From Trinickia soli (GTDB taxonomy: Bacteria; Pseudomonadota; Gammaproteobacteria; Burkholderiales; Burkholderiaceae), in the NCBI RefSeq assembly GCF_002879855.1, contig NZ_PNYB01000001.1, positions 310,001 to 374,000 on the forward strand: a stretch of 64,000 bases of DNA. The letters run 5' to 3'. The notes beneath the pieces are model-generated. The model was not told the DNA's origin. It was given only the letters and a program-made list of their open reading frames with translations, and did not search any database. Numbering within the stretch: the stretch's first letter is position 1; each line of letters starts with the position of its first letter. Positions 43,812-54,727 of the stretch are shown piece after piece. The translations under genes were made by a program, and so were the position numbers.

Positions 43812-44076
43812 CGGCGGTTGGCGCTCAACCATCACTTTTCCAATCACCGCCCAGCAGATTCGAAATCGCCGAACCTGCCGGCAAAGTGCCAGTGAGAAAG
43901 TTATGTCACGTGGCGCGCTTCGGTTCAGACGCGGGATTCCTTTCGGTGGCTCTCGCTTCAGCATCTCGACGGCTTCTTCGTCATTGATTTGAGGAAACGA
44001 ACGATAAAACTCGCCAACAGCGTAGAAATCCGGAGGGGCCTGGAGACACACGATCAGATCGGCGAATCGGCGAAGA

Positions 44077-46353
44077 TCATGGACCCTCTCCATCGATTTG
44101 GCCGAACGCCTCGCCCGCGAGGCAGGCGACATAGAAGCGTACGCCGGCGTTCGTGAGGCGTTGCGTGAGGCCGTGGATATTGGTTTCGAATCCAGGGAAT
44201 CGTTCGTTGAACGCCCTCGAAAATCTCAAGAATTCAACGACGGCACGATTGAATCGCTCCCCCGGTATGAGCAACGGAATGCCGGGCGGATACGGCGTCA
44301 ATACGCTTGCGGCCACCCGTCCCTCACAAAGTTCGATGTCGAGATGCTCGACTTCACCGTGAGCAACCTTCGCATAAGCGTCGGCCGGAATCATCGCGGG
44401 CACGATGGGTGACGAGTACATCGCCATCGTCAGATGTGCTACGTCGTGCTGGCGGTACATGGCATGTATCGCCGCGCACAGGTGCCGCAGATTCATCTTC
44501 TCGTACTGAGGGTACCTGGCCACAAACTCAGGCAATATGCGATTGAGCGCGACGTCGTTTTCGAAATCGTCCCGGAATTGCTGCAGCGATGTCACCAGCG
44601 TGTTCCAGCGGCCCTTCGTGATGCCGATCGAGAACATGACGAAGAAGGAATAGAGGCCCGTCTTCTCGACGACGACTCCGTGCTCGGCCAGGTATCTTGT
44701 GACGATCGCGGCAGGAATCCCGATATCTGCGAACTTGCCCTCGATGTCCAAGCCCGGTGTCAGGATCGTCACTTTGATCGGATCGAGCATGTTGAAGCCG
44801 TCTGCAATTTCTCCGAAACCGTGCCAGGCGGCACCCGATTCGAGCCTCCAATCGGCGCGTGTGCCGGTTCCCTCTTCGACGAGATCGTTTGGCCCCCACA
44901 CCTGAAACCACCAGTTACCGTGCGATTCCAGCGAGATCTGGCGCATGGCTCGGCGGAAGTCCAGGGCCTCATTGATGGCTTCTTCGACGAGTGCGGTGCC
45001 TGCGGGAGGTTCCATCATCGCGGCGGCGACGTCGCACGAAGCGATGATGGCGTATTGGGGCGAGGTTGACGTGTGCATCAGGAACGCTTCGTTGAAGCAT
45101 TCCCGGTCCAGGGAGCGTGACTCGCTGTCCTGCACGAGAATCTGGGAAGCCTGGCTCAGGCTTGCGAGCACCTTATGCGTCGACTGCGTTGCGAATACCA
45201 GGGAATCCTGGCACCGCGTGGTCCCGGCACCAATCGCATGCATCGAATCGTAGAGATCGTGGAATGTGGCATGGGGCAACCAGGCTTCATCGAAGTGCAG
45301 CATGTCGACCTTACCGTCGAGCATCCGTTTGATCGCATCTGCGTTGTACAGAATGCCATCGTAGGTACTCTGCGTGATTGCCACGAGGCGCGGCCGGTCA
45401 CCGCCGTTCGCCGCGAACGGATTGGTGCGGATTGCCGATTGAAGGCGCTCGAATTCCAATGCCTCGCGGGGGATCGGCCCGATGATCCCGTAGTGATTGC
45501 GGGTGGGCTGCAGAAAGACCGGTATTGCGCGCGTCATGATGATGGCATGCAGCACTGACTTGCGGCAGTTCCGATCGACCACCACGATGTCGCCGGGCGC
45601 CACGATCGAATGCCAGACGATCTTGTTCGAAGTCGAGGTACCGTTCGTCACAAAAAACAGGTGATCGCAGTCGAAGATGCGTTCAGCATTGCGCTCCGAC
45701 TGTGCGACGGGGCCGGTGTGATCGAGTAGTTGTCCGAGTTCGTCGACTGAATTGGAGACATCCGCTCTGAGCAGATTTTCTCCGAAGAACTGATAAAACA
45801 TTTGTCCGACCGGACTTTTCAGAAACGCGACGCCGCCCGAGTGACCCGGACAATGCCATGAATATGACCCGTCCGCGGCGTAGTCGATGAGTGCGCGGAA
45901 AAAAGGCGGGGCGAGGCGGCTTAGATAGACTTTCGACTCATGCACGATCCGGCGTGCGACGAATTCGGGCGTGTCTTCGAACATGTGAATAAAGCCGTGA
46001 AGCTCTTTAAGCACGTCGTTTGTGATATGTCGGGATGTCCGCGTCTCCCCATACAAGAAGATCGGAATAAGTGAATTGCGGTGGCGAATTTCAAGGACGA
46101 ACTCGCGCAGGTTGTCCAAGGTCTTCGAGGCAGAGGCAACGTCCTCGAACTGCTCGTCGTCGATGGACAAGATGAATGCACCGCTACGACTGTGCTGGCG
46201 GGCAATTGATCGGGCGTCGCCAAAGCTCGTAATCCCGGCTACCTGCGCGCCTTCGGCTTCGATCGCGGAGGCGAGCGCTCGAATTTCAGAGCCGCTGACG
46301 TTCTCAGCGCGGAAGTCCTCGTCGATGATGGTAATCGGAAAGTGAAACCTCAT
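44077..46353 (-). CDS. Orn/Lys/Arg decarboxylase (fold type I, full length)
   Basis: This encodes 758 residues. It shows the three-part layout of acid-inducible decarboxylases: a wing domain like a receiver (1-130), a PLP core (about 150-590) with CPGHSGG, FFVTNGTSTSNKIVWHS, LHFDEAWLPHATFHDLY and the PLP-Lys in ATQSTHKVLASLSQAS, and a C-terminal domain ending in GIPLLIPGERF. It decarboxylates a basic amino acid and consumes a proton; which amino acid (arginine, lysine or ornithine) cannot be told. The ATG at 46353 follows GGAGGA; the in-frame extension to 46662 overlaps the divergent gene's leader and is not protein-like. Confidence 0.92.
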   Translation of the reverse strand: MRFHFPITIIDEDFRAENVSGSEIRALASAIEAEGAQVAGITSFGDARSIARQHSRSGAFILSIDDEQFEDVASASKTLDNLREFVLEIRHRNSLIPIFLYGETRTSRHITNDVLKELHGFIHMFEDTPEFVARRIVHESKVYLSRLAPPFFRALIDYAADGSYSWHCPGHSGGVAFLKSPVGQMFYQFFGENLLRADVSNSVDELGQLLDHTGPVAQSERNAERIFDCDHLFFVTNGTSTSNKIVWHSIVAPGDIVVVDRNCRKSVLHAIIMTRAIPVFLQPTRNHYGIIGPIPREALEFERLQSAIRTNPFAANGGDRPRLVAITQSTYDGILYNADAIKRMLDGKVDMLHFDEAWLPHATFHDLYDSMHAIGAGTTRCQDSLVFATQSTHKVLASLSQASQILVQDSESRSLDRECFNEAFLMHTSTSPQYAIIASCDVAAAMMEPPAGTALVEEAINEALDFRRAMRQISLESHGNWWFQVWGPNDLVEEGTGTRADWRLESGAAWHGFGEIADGFNMLDPIKVTILTPGLDIEGKFADIGIPAAIVTRYLAEHGVVVEKTGLYSFFVMFSIGITKGRWNTLVTSLQQFRDDFENDVALNRILPEFVARYPQYEKMNLRHLCAAIHAMYRQHDVAHLTMAMYSSPIVPAMIPADAYAKVAHGEVEHLDIELCEGRVAASVLTPYPPGIPLLIPGERFNRAVVEFLRFSRAFNERFPGFETNIHGLTQRLTNAGVRFYVACLAGEAFGQIDGEGP

Positions 46354-46610
46354 CTGTCCTCCGGCACGCTTTGATATGCACCTGGCTGCTTCGGGTGGCC
46401 TGCAAGTGTCACTTTGGTGCGTCGCCGCCATTGCACCTTGATCTTCGTCAAGCGTGGCTCGAGCCGGCGCGAGCGGTAGCCCCCTACGGCATGGCCCACG
46501 AAAACGAGCGTATGCGCCATGCGCTCTCCGTCGTTGATGTGTGTCAATCCGGCGGTTGCCGCACCGTGCACACTCGCATTTGGAGGTCTTGTTGCCAGCG
46601 GAGGACAACC

Positions 46611-47993
46611 ATGCAGGTGCGAGAGTTCGAGCTTGACGTTGCGGTCGACTCGTCGTCGGCACGATCCCTGTCCTGGCTTGAAAAGAGGGTAATGGCGCAG
46701 ATCGGGGCCTCGTCGGTCCCGATCAGATTCGTCGTGAACGCTATGGGTGCGGCGTCGTGGCGTTGCGACGTTGCGGTGGTAGAAGGCGTGGCACCCGGGA
46801 TCGCAGCACGCTCGCGATCCCTGTTCGAATTCCGGAAACGCGAAGCCGAGAATACGGGGGCATTCAACGTTGCGCTGGTCATTCCGACCGGTATCGCATG
46901 CACGATCGGCGGTCACGCCGGGGACGCGAATCCCGTGGTGAAACTCATGGCATCGGTATGCGACACGCTCATTACTCACCCGAACGCGGTCAATGCATCC
47001 GACCTGAACGAGTTGCCGGCCAATGCGCTGTACGTCGAAGGCAGCACGCTTTCGCGTTTGTTGATGGGCACTGCCGGGCTGCGCCCTACGCGCGCCAATC
47101 GCGTACTTGCCGCCGTGGAAGCGCATGAAGAAGCCCCCGTACTGAACGCGGCGATCAACTCGGTGGCCGCGGCCGTCGCCACTTACGGCCTCTCGTCAGC
47201 GGGCATCGTGCTGATCGATCCGGCCCTGCAGCTTGCATCCCATGCGACACCGGCGGGGCGGGCGAGTGGGGCGGTCCGGCATCTCGACCGCCTGTTCGAT
47301 GCGGTGCGGGCAAAACGCGGCCAATTCGACGCGCTTGCCATTTCGACACGCGTTCAGGTGGACGCCCCTTGCCGTACGGCCTACTACCGCAGCCACGGCG
47401 AACTGGTCAATCCCTGGGGCGGGGTGGAGGCCTTGCTGACACACGCCGTCTCGACCCTGCTGGGTATTCCCACCGCGCATGCGCCGATGTACGAATCGGT
47501 TGCCGTGGCACACGAGGACATCGGCGTCGTCGACGCGCGTATGGCGGCAGAGGCGATATCGACCGGCTTCTTCATGTGTGTGCTGAAGGGGCTGCAGCAG
47601 AGTCCGCGGATCGTCACGGACGAGGCGTCCATGCGTGCGCCCGGCGTGCTCACCGCGATGGACGTGTCTTGTCTCGTGATCCCGGACGGCTGCATCGGAC
47701 TGCCGATGCTGGCAGCGCTCGAGCAGGGCATCCCGGTGATCGCGGTACGGGGGAACATCAGTATGATGCACAACCGGCTGGCGGATTTGCCGTGGGCGCA
47801 AGGCCGGTTCTACGAGGTCGACAACTATCTCGAAGCGGTGGGCCTGATCGCGGCATTCAAGCGCGGCATCGCGCCAGATTCGTTACGACGTCCGCTGCCG
47901 GCACTACATGTGGAAGTAGCGGCGCAAGCGCCGGAGCACGCAGCGCGGCCCGGCGCTGCGCTGCCCGAACCCGACTATCTTCCCGACTTGTGA
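46611..47993 (+). CDS. DUF3326 protein
   Basis: This encodes 460 residues of DUF3326, a family best known from cyanobacteria and some proteobacteria. Segments such as IPTGIACTIGGHAGDANPVVKLMASVCDTLITHPNAVNASDLNELP and GCIGLPMLAALEQGIPVIAVRGN are characteristic. No catalytic motif can be named with confidence. The ATG at 46611 has a GGAGGA site. It is divergent from the decarboxylase (257 bp between starts) and converges on the acyl-carrier gene, with their 3' ends overlapping by 19 bp. Confidence 0.85.
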   Translation: MQVREFELDVAVDSSSARSLSWLEKRVMAQIGASSVPIRFVVNAMGAASWRCDVAVVEGVAPGIAARSRSLFEFRKREAENTGAFNVALVIPTGIACTIGGHAGDANPVVKLMASVCDTLITHPNAVNASDLNELPANALYVEGSTLSRLLMGTAGLRPTRANRVLAAVEAHEEAPVLNAAINSVAAAVATYGLSSAGIVLIDPALQLASHATPAGRASGAVRHLDRLFDAVRAKRGQFDALAISTRVQVDAPCRTAYYRSHGELVNPWGGVEALLTHAVSTLLGIPTAHAPMYESVAVAHEDIGVVDARMAAEAISTGFFMCVLKGLQQSPRIVTDEASMRAPGVLTAMDVSCLVIPDGCIGLPMLAALEQGIPVIAVRGNISMMHNRLADLPWAQGRFYEVDNYLEAVGLIAAFKRGIAPDSLRRPLPALHVEVAAQAPEHAARPGAALPEPDYLPDL

Positions 47994-48241
47994 GGCGCGC
48001 TGACTCTCGCCACAAGATAATTGACGATATCGGCGAGCGTGACGAGCCTCTGGTAATCGGACTCGGGAATTTCGACCTTGAGTCTGTCATGCAGCCTCAA
48101 CAGAAAGTTGAGCCAGTCGATCGAATCGAGGTCGACCTGTAGGCGCAGGGGGCGATCTTCGCGCAGCGCCGGCTCCTCGAGTTCCGGCGCTATCGATTTC
48201 AATGTGGCCAGCACAACGGCACGAACTTCGATATCGTTCAT
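47975..48241 (-). CDS. Acyl carrier protein
   Basis: This encodes 88 residues of the ACP fold, with the phosphopantetheine Ser in VDLDSIDWLNFLLRLHD (DSI replaces the usual DSL) and a C-terminal LADIVNYLVARV helix. It is not the fatty-acid-synthesis AcpP, which lies in fab clusters. The ATG at 48241 has GGAG 8 bp upstream and overlaps the stop of the E2 gene (ATGA), so it is translated in step with the pyruvate-dehydrogenase-like operon. An ACP in that position is unusual; it may carry an acyl group handed over by E2 or AcsA. Confidence 0.88.
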   Translation of the reverse strand: MNDIEVRAVVLATLKSIAPELEEPALREDRPLRLQVDLDSIDWLNFLLRLHDRLKVEIPESDYQRLVTLADIVNYLVARVSAPHKSGR

Positions 48242-49410
48242 CGGTCCCACTCCTCGGGGTGCTGCAGCGCTTCACTGAGTTCAAGCAAAAACAACGCGCC
48301 GCGGTGTCCGTCCGAAACGCGATGATCGGCCGACAGGCTGGCGGTCACCGCCGGCATGACCTTGAGTCCGCCACTTTCGGCCCACGGCCGCTCCGCGATG
48401 CGACCGAATCCCACCAGTGCGACCTGAGGCGGATAGATCACGCCGAAGACCTCGGTGGCGCCCTGCTCGCCGAGATTGGTCACCGTGATAGTCGGCTCCG
48501 AGAGTTCGGAACTCTTCAATGAGCCTGCGCGGCAGCGTGTGGTGAGGTCCATCAGCTCATGCATGATTTGTGTCAGCGGCTTGATATCCGTATCGAGCAG
48601 GGCGGGCGCAATCAGGCCGCCCTGGCGGAGCGAAATTGCGACCCCGACGTTAACCTTCTGCGCTGCGGCGAAGGCGCCTTCTCGATAGAAGCCGTTCAGT
48701 TCGGGAAAACGCTTCAGCGTGACGGCCACCGCCTTCAGCAGTAGAACGACCGGAAGCAGTCTTTCCCCGATCGACCGTTTCGCGTTCTCAGCAGCGAGCC
48801 AGCCCAGCGCCTTGCCGAGCGGGATCGTCTCGGACGCGTAGTAATGCGGAATCTCGCGCTTGGAGTGTTCCATTGCGCTCGCGATCACCTTCCTCATTTC
48901 TGCGATCCGATCGACAGCTGGAGCTGTCGGCATCGGCGCGGCGGCTCGCGCGATGATCTGCCTGACGTCGTCGAGCGCGACGGAGCCTTGCGGCCCCGTG
49001 CCGGTGATGGCGTCGAGATCGATGTGGTGTTCCTGTGCATACCTGCGCGCCGCCGGCGAGATCTTGCGGCGTGGAGTTGTCGTCGCGGCGATTGCTTCGG
49101 TCGGGGTGAGTTGCCCGCTGTCGGCGCGGGGGCGTGCAGCCCCTTGCGTGGGCGCCACGGCACGCGGCGCCTCTCCCGGCTCGAGCAATATCGCCATAGG
49201 CGTACCCACAGGGATTTTCTCGCCAGGCTGGGTGATCAGTTCATCGACTACCCCCTCTTGCCAGCATTCGACGTCCACGGCGGCCTTGCTGGTGTCGACG
49301 ACGGCTACCACCTGGCCTCGCTTGACGGCGTCACCCGGCTTCACCTTCCATTCGAGCAGGGTTCCCTCGTCCATGTCTGCGCCCATGGAAGGCAGGGTGA
49401 ATTCGATCAT
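48238..49410 (-). CDS. 2-oxoacid dehydrogenase E2 (dihydrolipoamide acyltransferase)
   Basis: This encodes 390 residues. One lipoyl domain (residues 1-80) has the lipoylated Lys in VVDTSKAAVDVE. A peripheral subunit-binding domain lies at about 117-153 (KISPAARRYAQEHHIDLDAITGTGPQGSVALDDV). The catalytic domain ends with ADHRVSDGHRGALFL, the HxxxDG active site. It transfers an acyl group from the E1 below to CoA. The start lies 28 bp after the E1-beta stop. No E3 gene is in this operon, so a genome-wide dihydrolipoamide dehydrogenase is probably shared. Confidence 0.92.
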   Translation of the reverse strand: MIEFTLPSMGADMDEGTLLEWKVKPGDAVKRGQVVAVVDTSKAAVDVECWQEGVVDELITQPGEKIPVGTPMAILLEPGEAPRAVAPTQGAARPRADSGQLTPTEAIAATTTPRRKISPAARRYAQEHHIDLDAITGTGPQGSVALDDVRQIIARAAAPMPTAPAVDRIAEMRKVIASAMEHSKREIPHYYASETIPLGKALGWLAAENAKRSIGERLLPVVLLLKAVAVTLKRFPELNGFYREGAFAAAQKVNVGVAISLRQGGLIAPALLDTDIKPLTQIMHELMDLTTRCRAGSLKSSELSEPTITVTNLGEQGATEVFGVIYPPQVALVGFGRIAERPWAESGGLKVMPAVTASLSADHRVSDGHRGALFLLELSEALQHPEEWDR

Positions 49411-49438
49411 GCGTTGTTCCCGTTCAGGTGCGAAGCGT

Positions 49439-50416
49439 TCATGGGAGCAACCGCTTCACTGAGGCGACGATCTTGTCGACCTGCGGCAAGGCCGCCTCTT
49501 CCATGTGCCGGGCGTAGGGAATCGGCACCTCTTCCGAACAGACGCGGGCCACGGGTGCATCCAGTTCGTAGAAAGCCTGCTCGACGATGCGCGCCATGAT
49601 TTCGCTGGCAACGCTTGCGCTGCGCCAGCACTCGTCCACTATCACGGCACGCCGGCACTTCGCCACTGACGCCATGATCGTTGCATCGTCCAACGGCCGC
49701 AGCACGCGAAGATCGACGACTTCGGCAACGATGCCGTCGCCGGCAAGTGCGTCGGCAGCCTGCAACGCCTTATGCAAAGAGCCGCCGTAGGCAAGGATCG
49801 CAACGTCGTTGCCCACGCGTCTCACCTTTGCCGAACGAATGTCCACGCTCGTCACGTCACCCGGCAATTCGTCTTCCATGTTGTAAAGCCCCGCGTGCTC
49901 GAAGATCAGCACCGGGTCTTGATCGGCGAGAGCGGGCGCGAGCATGTAGCGCGCATCTTCGATGGTGGCGGGCGCGAGAACCTTGATGCCTGGAATGCCC
50001 GCGTACCAGCCCTCGAAGCTGTGCGAATGCTGTGCAGCGACCTGACGACCCGCACCCGTTGCCATGCGCACGACTAGCGGCACTGAAAATTGCCCGCCCG
50101 ACATATGGTGATAGAGCGCGGCCGTATTGACGATCTGATCGAGCGCCAGCAGGCTGAAGTTCACCGTCATGACTTCGACGATGGGCCGCATGCCGCCAAG
50201 CGCCGCGCCAATGCCCGCCCCGGTGAAGGCGAGCTCGGAGAGCGGGGTGTCGCGGATGCGCTCCGGCCCGAACGCTTCGAGCAACCCTGCCGACACCGCG
50301 TAGCTGCCGCCGTAGCGGCCCACATCCTCACCCATCAGAAACACTCGGGGGTCGTTCGTCAGCGCCTCGCTCAAGGCCTTGCGCAGTGCCTCCCGGTAAG
50401 TGAGTCGGTCGCTCAT
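49439..50416 (-). CDS. 2-oxoacid dehydrogenase E1 beta subunit
   Basis: This encodes 325 residues of the transketolase C-like E1 beta family: [49 protein letters not shown] and [32 protein letters not shown] are typical. The ATG at 50416 overlaps the stop of the E1 alpha gene by 4 bp (ATGA). The sequence resembles pyruvate and acetoin dehydrogenase E1 beta; the substrate is most likely pyruvate. Confidence 0.93.
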   Translation of the reverse strand: MSDRLTYREALRKALSEALTNDPRVFLMGEDVGRYGGSYAVSAGLLEAFGPERIRDTPLSELAFTGAGIGAALGGMRPIVEVMTVNFSLLALDQIVNTAALYHHMSGGQFSVPLVVRMATGAGRQVAAQHSHSFEGWYAGIPGIKVLAPATIEDARYMLAPALADQDPVLIFEHAGLYNMEDELPGDVTSVDIRSAKVRRVGNDVAILAYGGSLHKALQAADALAGDGIVAEVVDLRVLRPLDDATIMASVAKCRRAVIVDECWRSASVASEIMARIVEQAFYELDAPVARVCSEEVPIPYARHMEEAALPQVDKIVASVKRLLP

Positions 50417-51435
50417 GATGCACCTGTCCCGGACGTGTACAGATCCTTGGCCAGATCCTCGATTCGCTCCCACGTACCGGCTTCGGCGAACGCTACCGCG
50501 CGTTCCACTTCGGCGTTCGCAGCGGCATCGAGCGCGAGGAATTCGTCTTCCGCGAGCTTGCCTTCGGCCTTCAGACGTTGAGTGAACGTGTGGATCGGGC
50601 CGCGCGTTTTCCACTGTTCGACTTCGGCCTTCTGACGATAAAGCTCGGCGTCATACATCGAGTGTGCGCGGAAGCGATAGGTGCGCAATTCGAGGAACAT
50701 GGGGCCTGCGCCATTTCGCACATAAGCGGCCGCTTCTTTCGCCGCGTCATGCACGGCGACGATGTCCATGCCGTCGGCCGAGCGGGCCGGCATGTTGTAG
50801 GAGGCCGCCCTCGCGCACAGATCGGTTTGCGACTGGCTGCGTTCCAGCGCCGTTCCCATGGCATAAAGGTTGTTCTCGCAGCAGAAGAGAACCGGCAGCT
50901 TCCACAGGGCGGCGAGGTTCATCGATTCGTGAAAGGCGCCCTCGGCGACCGCTCCATCTCCGAAAAAGCACGCGGTGACGCGTTGACCCGTCTGCATCTT
51001 TTCAGCAAGTGCCAGCCCTACCGCCAGCGGTAGCCCGCCGGCCACAATCGCGTTTCCGCCGAACAGCCGCGCGTGACGGTCGAACAGATGCATCGAGCCG
51101 CCGCGGCCATGGGCACAGCCTTCGAGCTTGCCGTACATCTCTGCCATCAGCACCGGCATCGGCATGCCGCGCACTAACGCATGAGCGTGTTCCCGGTAGG
51201 TGGCGACGATGTTGTCCGCGGTTGTCAGCGCGTGCAGCGCGCCGACGCCGGTGCCTTCCTCGCCGATGTACAGATGCAGAAAGCCCCTTATCTTGCCCGC
51301 ACCGTAAAGCTCGGCGCATTTCTCTTCGAGCCTGCGCACGCGCAGCATGTCGCGCAGCAGAGTCAGCGCGAACTCCTTTTCGTAGGGCACCGGGCCAGAT
51401 GGCGGCAGCGGCGCCGGATGATCGACGGGCATCAT
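50413..51435 (-). CDS. 2-oxoacid dehydrogenase E1 alpha subunit (pyruvate dehydrogenase-like)
   Basis: This encodes 340 residues. The thiamine-diphosphate motif is [31 protein letters not shown] (GDG...NN); [25 protein letters not shown] and [10 protein letters not shown] are hallmarks of pyruvate/acetoin dehydrogenase E1 alpha. The start ATG overlaps the acsA stop (ATGA). Two adjacent Met codons (51435 and 51432) could serve. Acetyl groups would come either from pyruvate by this complex or from acetate by the upstream ligase. Confidence 0.93.
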   Translation of the reverse strand: MMPVDHPAPLPPSGPVPYEKEFALTLLRDMLRVRRLEEKCAELYGAGKIRGFLHLYIGEEGTGVGALHALTTADNIVATYREHAHALVRGMPMPVLMAEMYGKLEGCAHGRGGSMHLFDRHARLFGGNAIVAGGLPLAVGLALAEKMQTGQRVTACFFGDGAVAEGAFHESMNLAALWKLPVLFCCENNLYAMGTALERSQSQTDLCARAASYNMPARSADGMDIVAVHDAAKEAAAYVRNGAGPMFLELRTYRFRAHSMYDAELYRQKAEVEQWKTRGPIHTFTQRLKAEGKLAEDEFLALDAAANAEVERAVAFAEAGTWERIEDLAKDLYTSGTGAS

Positions 51436-53198
51436 GGAGAGGGTTCCAACGTCGACGTATCGCCTTCAGCAAGACCCAGTTCGCGCGCCTTGAGCAACCT
51501 GCGCATGATCTTGCCGCTGCGGGTGTGAGGCAGATGTTCGACGAAAGCGATGTCCTTTGGCGCGACCGCCGCACCGAGGCGCTTTCTCGCATGGCCAAGC
51601 AGTTCCATGCGAAGCGCTTCGCCAGCGTCGAAACCTTTGTTGAGCGACACGAACGCCTTGACCGATTCGCCCACGACCGGGTCCGGTTTGCCGATGACGC
51701 CGGCTTCCGCGACGGCAGGGTGTTCCATGAGCGCGCTTTCCACCTCGAACGGTCCGATCAGGTGGCCGGCGGATTTGATGACGTCGTCCGCCCGGCCGAC
51801 GAACCAGTAATAGCCGTCCGTATCGCGTTGGGCCAGATCGCCCGTCAAATACCAGTCCCCCGCGAAGCTCATGCGATAGCGCGCCTCGTCGTGCAGATAA
51901 CCTCTGAACATGGACGGCCAGCCGCGTTTGAGCGCCAACTCGCCCTGCGTGCCGGCCTCTTCGATGATCTTCACGCTGCGATCGTCGCGACGCTCGACGA
52001 TCGCCGCATCGATGCCGGGCAGCGGTCTGCCCATCGAGCCAGGTTTAATGTCGAAGGCCGGCGTATTGGCGATCATGATCCCGCCCGTCTCCGTTTGCCA
52101 CCAATTGTCGTGGATCGGCAGGCCAAGCACGTCCTTGCCCCACCAGACCGCCTCGGGGTTCAAAGGCTCCCCCACGCTTGCAACGAACCGCAAATGCGGG
52201 AACGTATATTTCCTCGCGATGTCGGCCCCGGCTCTCATCAGCATGCGAACGGCCGTTGGGGCGGTGTACCAGACGCGAACCCTTTCATCCTGAAGGATGC
52301 GGTACCAGCGTTCGGCATCGAAATCTTCCCGATCGACGACCGATGTCACGCCATGCAGTAACGGTGCGATCACGCCATAGGACGTGCCGGTTACCCAACC
52401 GGGATCGGCGGTACACCAATAAATGTCCTCGGCATGCAGATCGAGCGCATAGCGCCCGGTGACCCAATGCGTCACTGCGGCGTCATGCACGTGCAAGGCG
52501 CCCTTGGGCGTGCCCGTGGTGCCGCTGGTGAAATGCAGCAGGGCCGTGTCCTCCGCCGACGTTGGCTCATACGCGCAGGCATCGGATGCGCTGCTCATCA
52601 ATGCGGCGAAGTCGAGCGTGCCAGGGGCGCGGGTGGCGCAACCTTCTTGTCCCACCAGCATCACGTGCTTCAAGGTGGGCATGGCCTCGCGCTGGTTGGC
52701 AATCTTTCTTTCATAGAGCGCATCGGTGGTCACGAGCAGCGCCGCCGCCCCAAGGTTCACGCGGGTGGCGATCGGCTCAGGGCCGAAGGCTGAAAACAAG
52801 GGCGAGACGACGCTGCCGTTCTTCAGGGCCCCGAGCAATGCGATATACAGCTCCGGGATGCGAGCGGCGAGGATGAAGACGCGGTCTCCTTTGCCGATGC
52901 CCAGGCTACGCAACACATTGCAGAAGCGATTGGTGAGCGTCGCGAGCTCCCCGAAGCTGATGTCGCGCGCCGCGGTATCGCGGCCCAGAAAGCGCAGCGC
53001 GACCTTGTCTCGTAGCTTCGTCGCGCAGTGCCGGTCGACGGCCTGATACGCGATGTTGATTCCTCCGCCAGACTCGTGTGCCAGCGAGGCTGCTGCGTTC
53101 GCCCAAGAGAAACGGCTTCGCTCGAGTTCGTAGTCGCGAAAATTCGGGACAACGTGCAGGTCGGCTGCGTTCTTGCGGATGGTGGGTGATGCGTTCAT
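51432..53198 (-). CDS. acsA: Acetate-CoA ligase (AcsA type)
   Basis: This encodes 588 residues of the ANL superfamily. [98 protein letters not shown] and the C-terminal [13 protein letters not shown], with the regulatory acetylation Lys, all fit acetyl-CoA synthetase. The ATG at 53198 follows GGGAGG. It leads a five-gene operon (acsA, E1 alpha, E1 beta, E2, ACP) in which four of five joints overlap or nearly touch. Confidence 0.93.
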   Translation of the reverse strand: MNASPTIRKNAADLHVVPNFRDYELERSRFSWANAAASLAHESGGGINIAYQAVDRHCATKLRDKVALRFLGRDTAARDISFGELATLTNRFCNVLRSLGIGKGDRVFILAARIPELYIALLGALKNGSVVSPLFSAFGPEPIATRVNLGAAALLVTTDALYERKIANQREAMPTLKHVMLVGQEGCATRAPGTLDFAALMSSASDACAYEPTSAEDTALLHFTSGTTGTPKGALHVHDAAVTHWVTGRYALDLHAEDIYWCTADPGWVTGTSYGVIAPLLHGVTSVVDREDFDAERWYRILQDERVRVWYTAPTAVRMLMRAGADIARKYTFPHLRFVASVGEPLNPEAVWWGKDVLGLPIHDNWWQTETGGIMIANTPAFDIKPGSMGRPLPGIDAAIVERRDDRSVKIIEEAGTQGELALKRGWPSMFRGYLHDEARYRMSFAGDWYLTGDLAQRDTDGYYWFVGRADDVIKSAGHLIGPFEVESALMEHPAVAEAGVIGKPDPVVGESVKAFVSLNKGFDAGEALRMELLGHARKRLGAAVAPKDIAFVEHLPHTRSGKIMRRLLKARELGLAEGDTSTLEPSP

Positions 53199-53401
53199 CG
53201 ATGCCTCCCTGCTGTGAGGCGAGGGCCCGACCAATGAGGCGGGCCGGTCTGACGCGTAGGGGTAAAGCTCTCTGACAAGAATGGACGGTAGTCGAACCAG
53301 CTTTGGATATTTTTACTACGGTTGCGGGTCCGAGGGTTTTGACATGAGTCAACGTTGCACCGCGGGGGGCGCAGCGCCGCGGATGTGACGCATTGCGGCC
53401 G

Positions 53402-54535
53402 TTAAAGACTGCGGGCGATGACCATGCGTTGCACTTCGCTCGTGCCTTCGTAGATCTGAGTGATCCGCGCGTCGCGATAGTGTCGCTCGACAGGGTAATC
53501 GACCAGGTAGCCGTACCCGCCGTGAATCTGGATCGCTTTCGAGCAGACCTCTTCGGCCATTTCGGAAGCATAGAGCTTCGCTTGCGATGCTTCCGACAAG
53601 CACGGCTTGCCGGCGCTGCGCAGCCGCGCGGCATGATGAACCAGGAGCCGCGCCGCATTCAAACGCGTCGCCATATCGGCGAGCATGTGGGCGATCGCCT
53701 GGTGTTCCTTGATCGCTTTGCCGAATTGGATGCGTTCCGCCGCATACGCCCTGGCTGCGTCGAATGCGGCCCGGGCAATGCCGACGGCCTGCGCCGCGAT
53801 GCCGATGCGCCCGCCTTCAAGATTCGACAAGGCGATCTTGAGCCCCTCGCCGCGCGCGCCCAGCAGGTTTTCCTCGGGCACGGCGCAATCTTCGAATGTG
53901 ATCGGACAGGTATCGGAGGCGCGGATGCCGAGCTTGTTTTCGGGGCGGCCGACCGTGAACCCCGGCGTATCCGTCGGTACGATGAATGCCGACAAGCCGC
54001 GCTTGCCGAGATCGGGATCGGTCACGGCGAACACGATGGCGACGCTGGCGCGGCCGCCGTTCGTGACGAACTGCTTGGCGCCGTTGATGACCCAGCGGCC
54101 GTCTTGCAACAGCGCGCGTGTCTTCAGGTTGTTTGCCTCGGAGCCGGCGTGCGGTTCGGTCAGGCAGAACGCGCCGATCGTCTTGCCGAGCGCAAGTTCC
54201 TGGAGCCAACGCGCTTGCTGCGCGGGTGTGCCGAACTTCAGAATCGGGCCGCAGCCGACTGAATTATGGACGCTCATCATCGTCGCGCACGCTGCGCAGC
54301 CGGCCGCGATTTCTTCGAGCGCAAGCGCGTAGGCGACGTAATCGGTGTAAGTGCCGCCCAGTTCCGGCGGCACCATCATGCCGAGTAGGCCGAGTTCGCC
54401 CATCTGGCGGACGATGTGGGCCGGCAAGGCGCCGTCGCGGTCCCACTCGGCGGCGTGCGGCGCCAGACATTCGGTCGCAAACTCGCGGGCTGCGTCGCGG
54501 ATCATCCGTTGCTCGTCGGTGTAAAGCTCGTCCAT
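53402..54535 (-). CDS. Acyl-CoA dehydrogenase, probable isobutyryl/short-branched-chain type
   Basis: This encodes 377 residues. The flavin-binding segments are [20 protein letters not shown] and [18 protein letters not shown]; the base is the Glu in [20 protein letters not shown]. The protein has the usual length and is likely soluble with FAD and an electron-transfer flavoprotein partner. It faces the AraC-family gene at 54840 and carries the same upstream block as the acyl-CoA synthetase-mmsA-mmsB operon, so it is best read as the acyl-CoA dehydrogenase of valine degradation, moved 13 kb from its partners. Other short-chain substrates remain possible. Confidence 0.92.
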   Translation of the reverse strand: MDELYTDEQRMIRDAAREFATECLAPHAAEWDRDGALPAHIVRQMGELGLLGMMVPPELGGTYTDYVAYALALEEIAAGCAACATMMSVHNSVGCGPILKFGTPAQQARWLQELALGKTIGAFCLTEPHAGSEANNLKTRALLQDGRWVINGAKQFVTNGGRASVAIVFAVTDPDLGKRGLSAFIVPTDTPGFTVGRPENKLGIRASDTCPITFEDCAVPEENLLGARGEGLKIALSNLEGGRIGIAAQAVGIARAAFDAARAYAAERIQFGKAIKEHQAIAHMLADMATRLNAARLLVHHAARLRSAGKPCLSEASQAKLYASEMAEEVCSKAIQIHGGYGYLVDYPVERHYRDARITQIYEGTSEVQRMVIARSL

Positions 54536-54727
54536 GGCAGGGCAGTCGTGCTAAATGAATAAAATTGCGAATCGGTCGAAGAATCGTCTATGCCGTACCC
54601 GCTTGGCTTGGCGATGCGTCGGCTTTACACTGTCGTGCTTTGCGCAAGCGCGCATGCGCCGCCCGCTGTAGCTGGCGGTCCGGCTCCGGTAGTCTGGCGC
54701 TCGCGGCTGACGAAAGACGTACGCGAG

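Noticed and set aside
41670-44132. 820-residue minus-strand frame
   Set aside because: It is antisense to PolX, whose polymerase and PHP motifs are clear on the plus strand.
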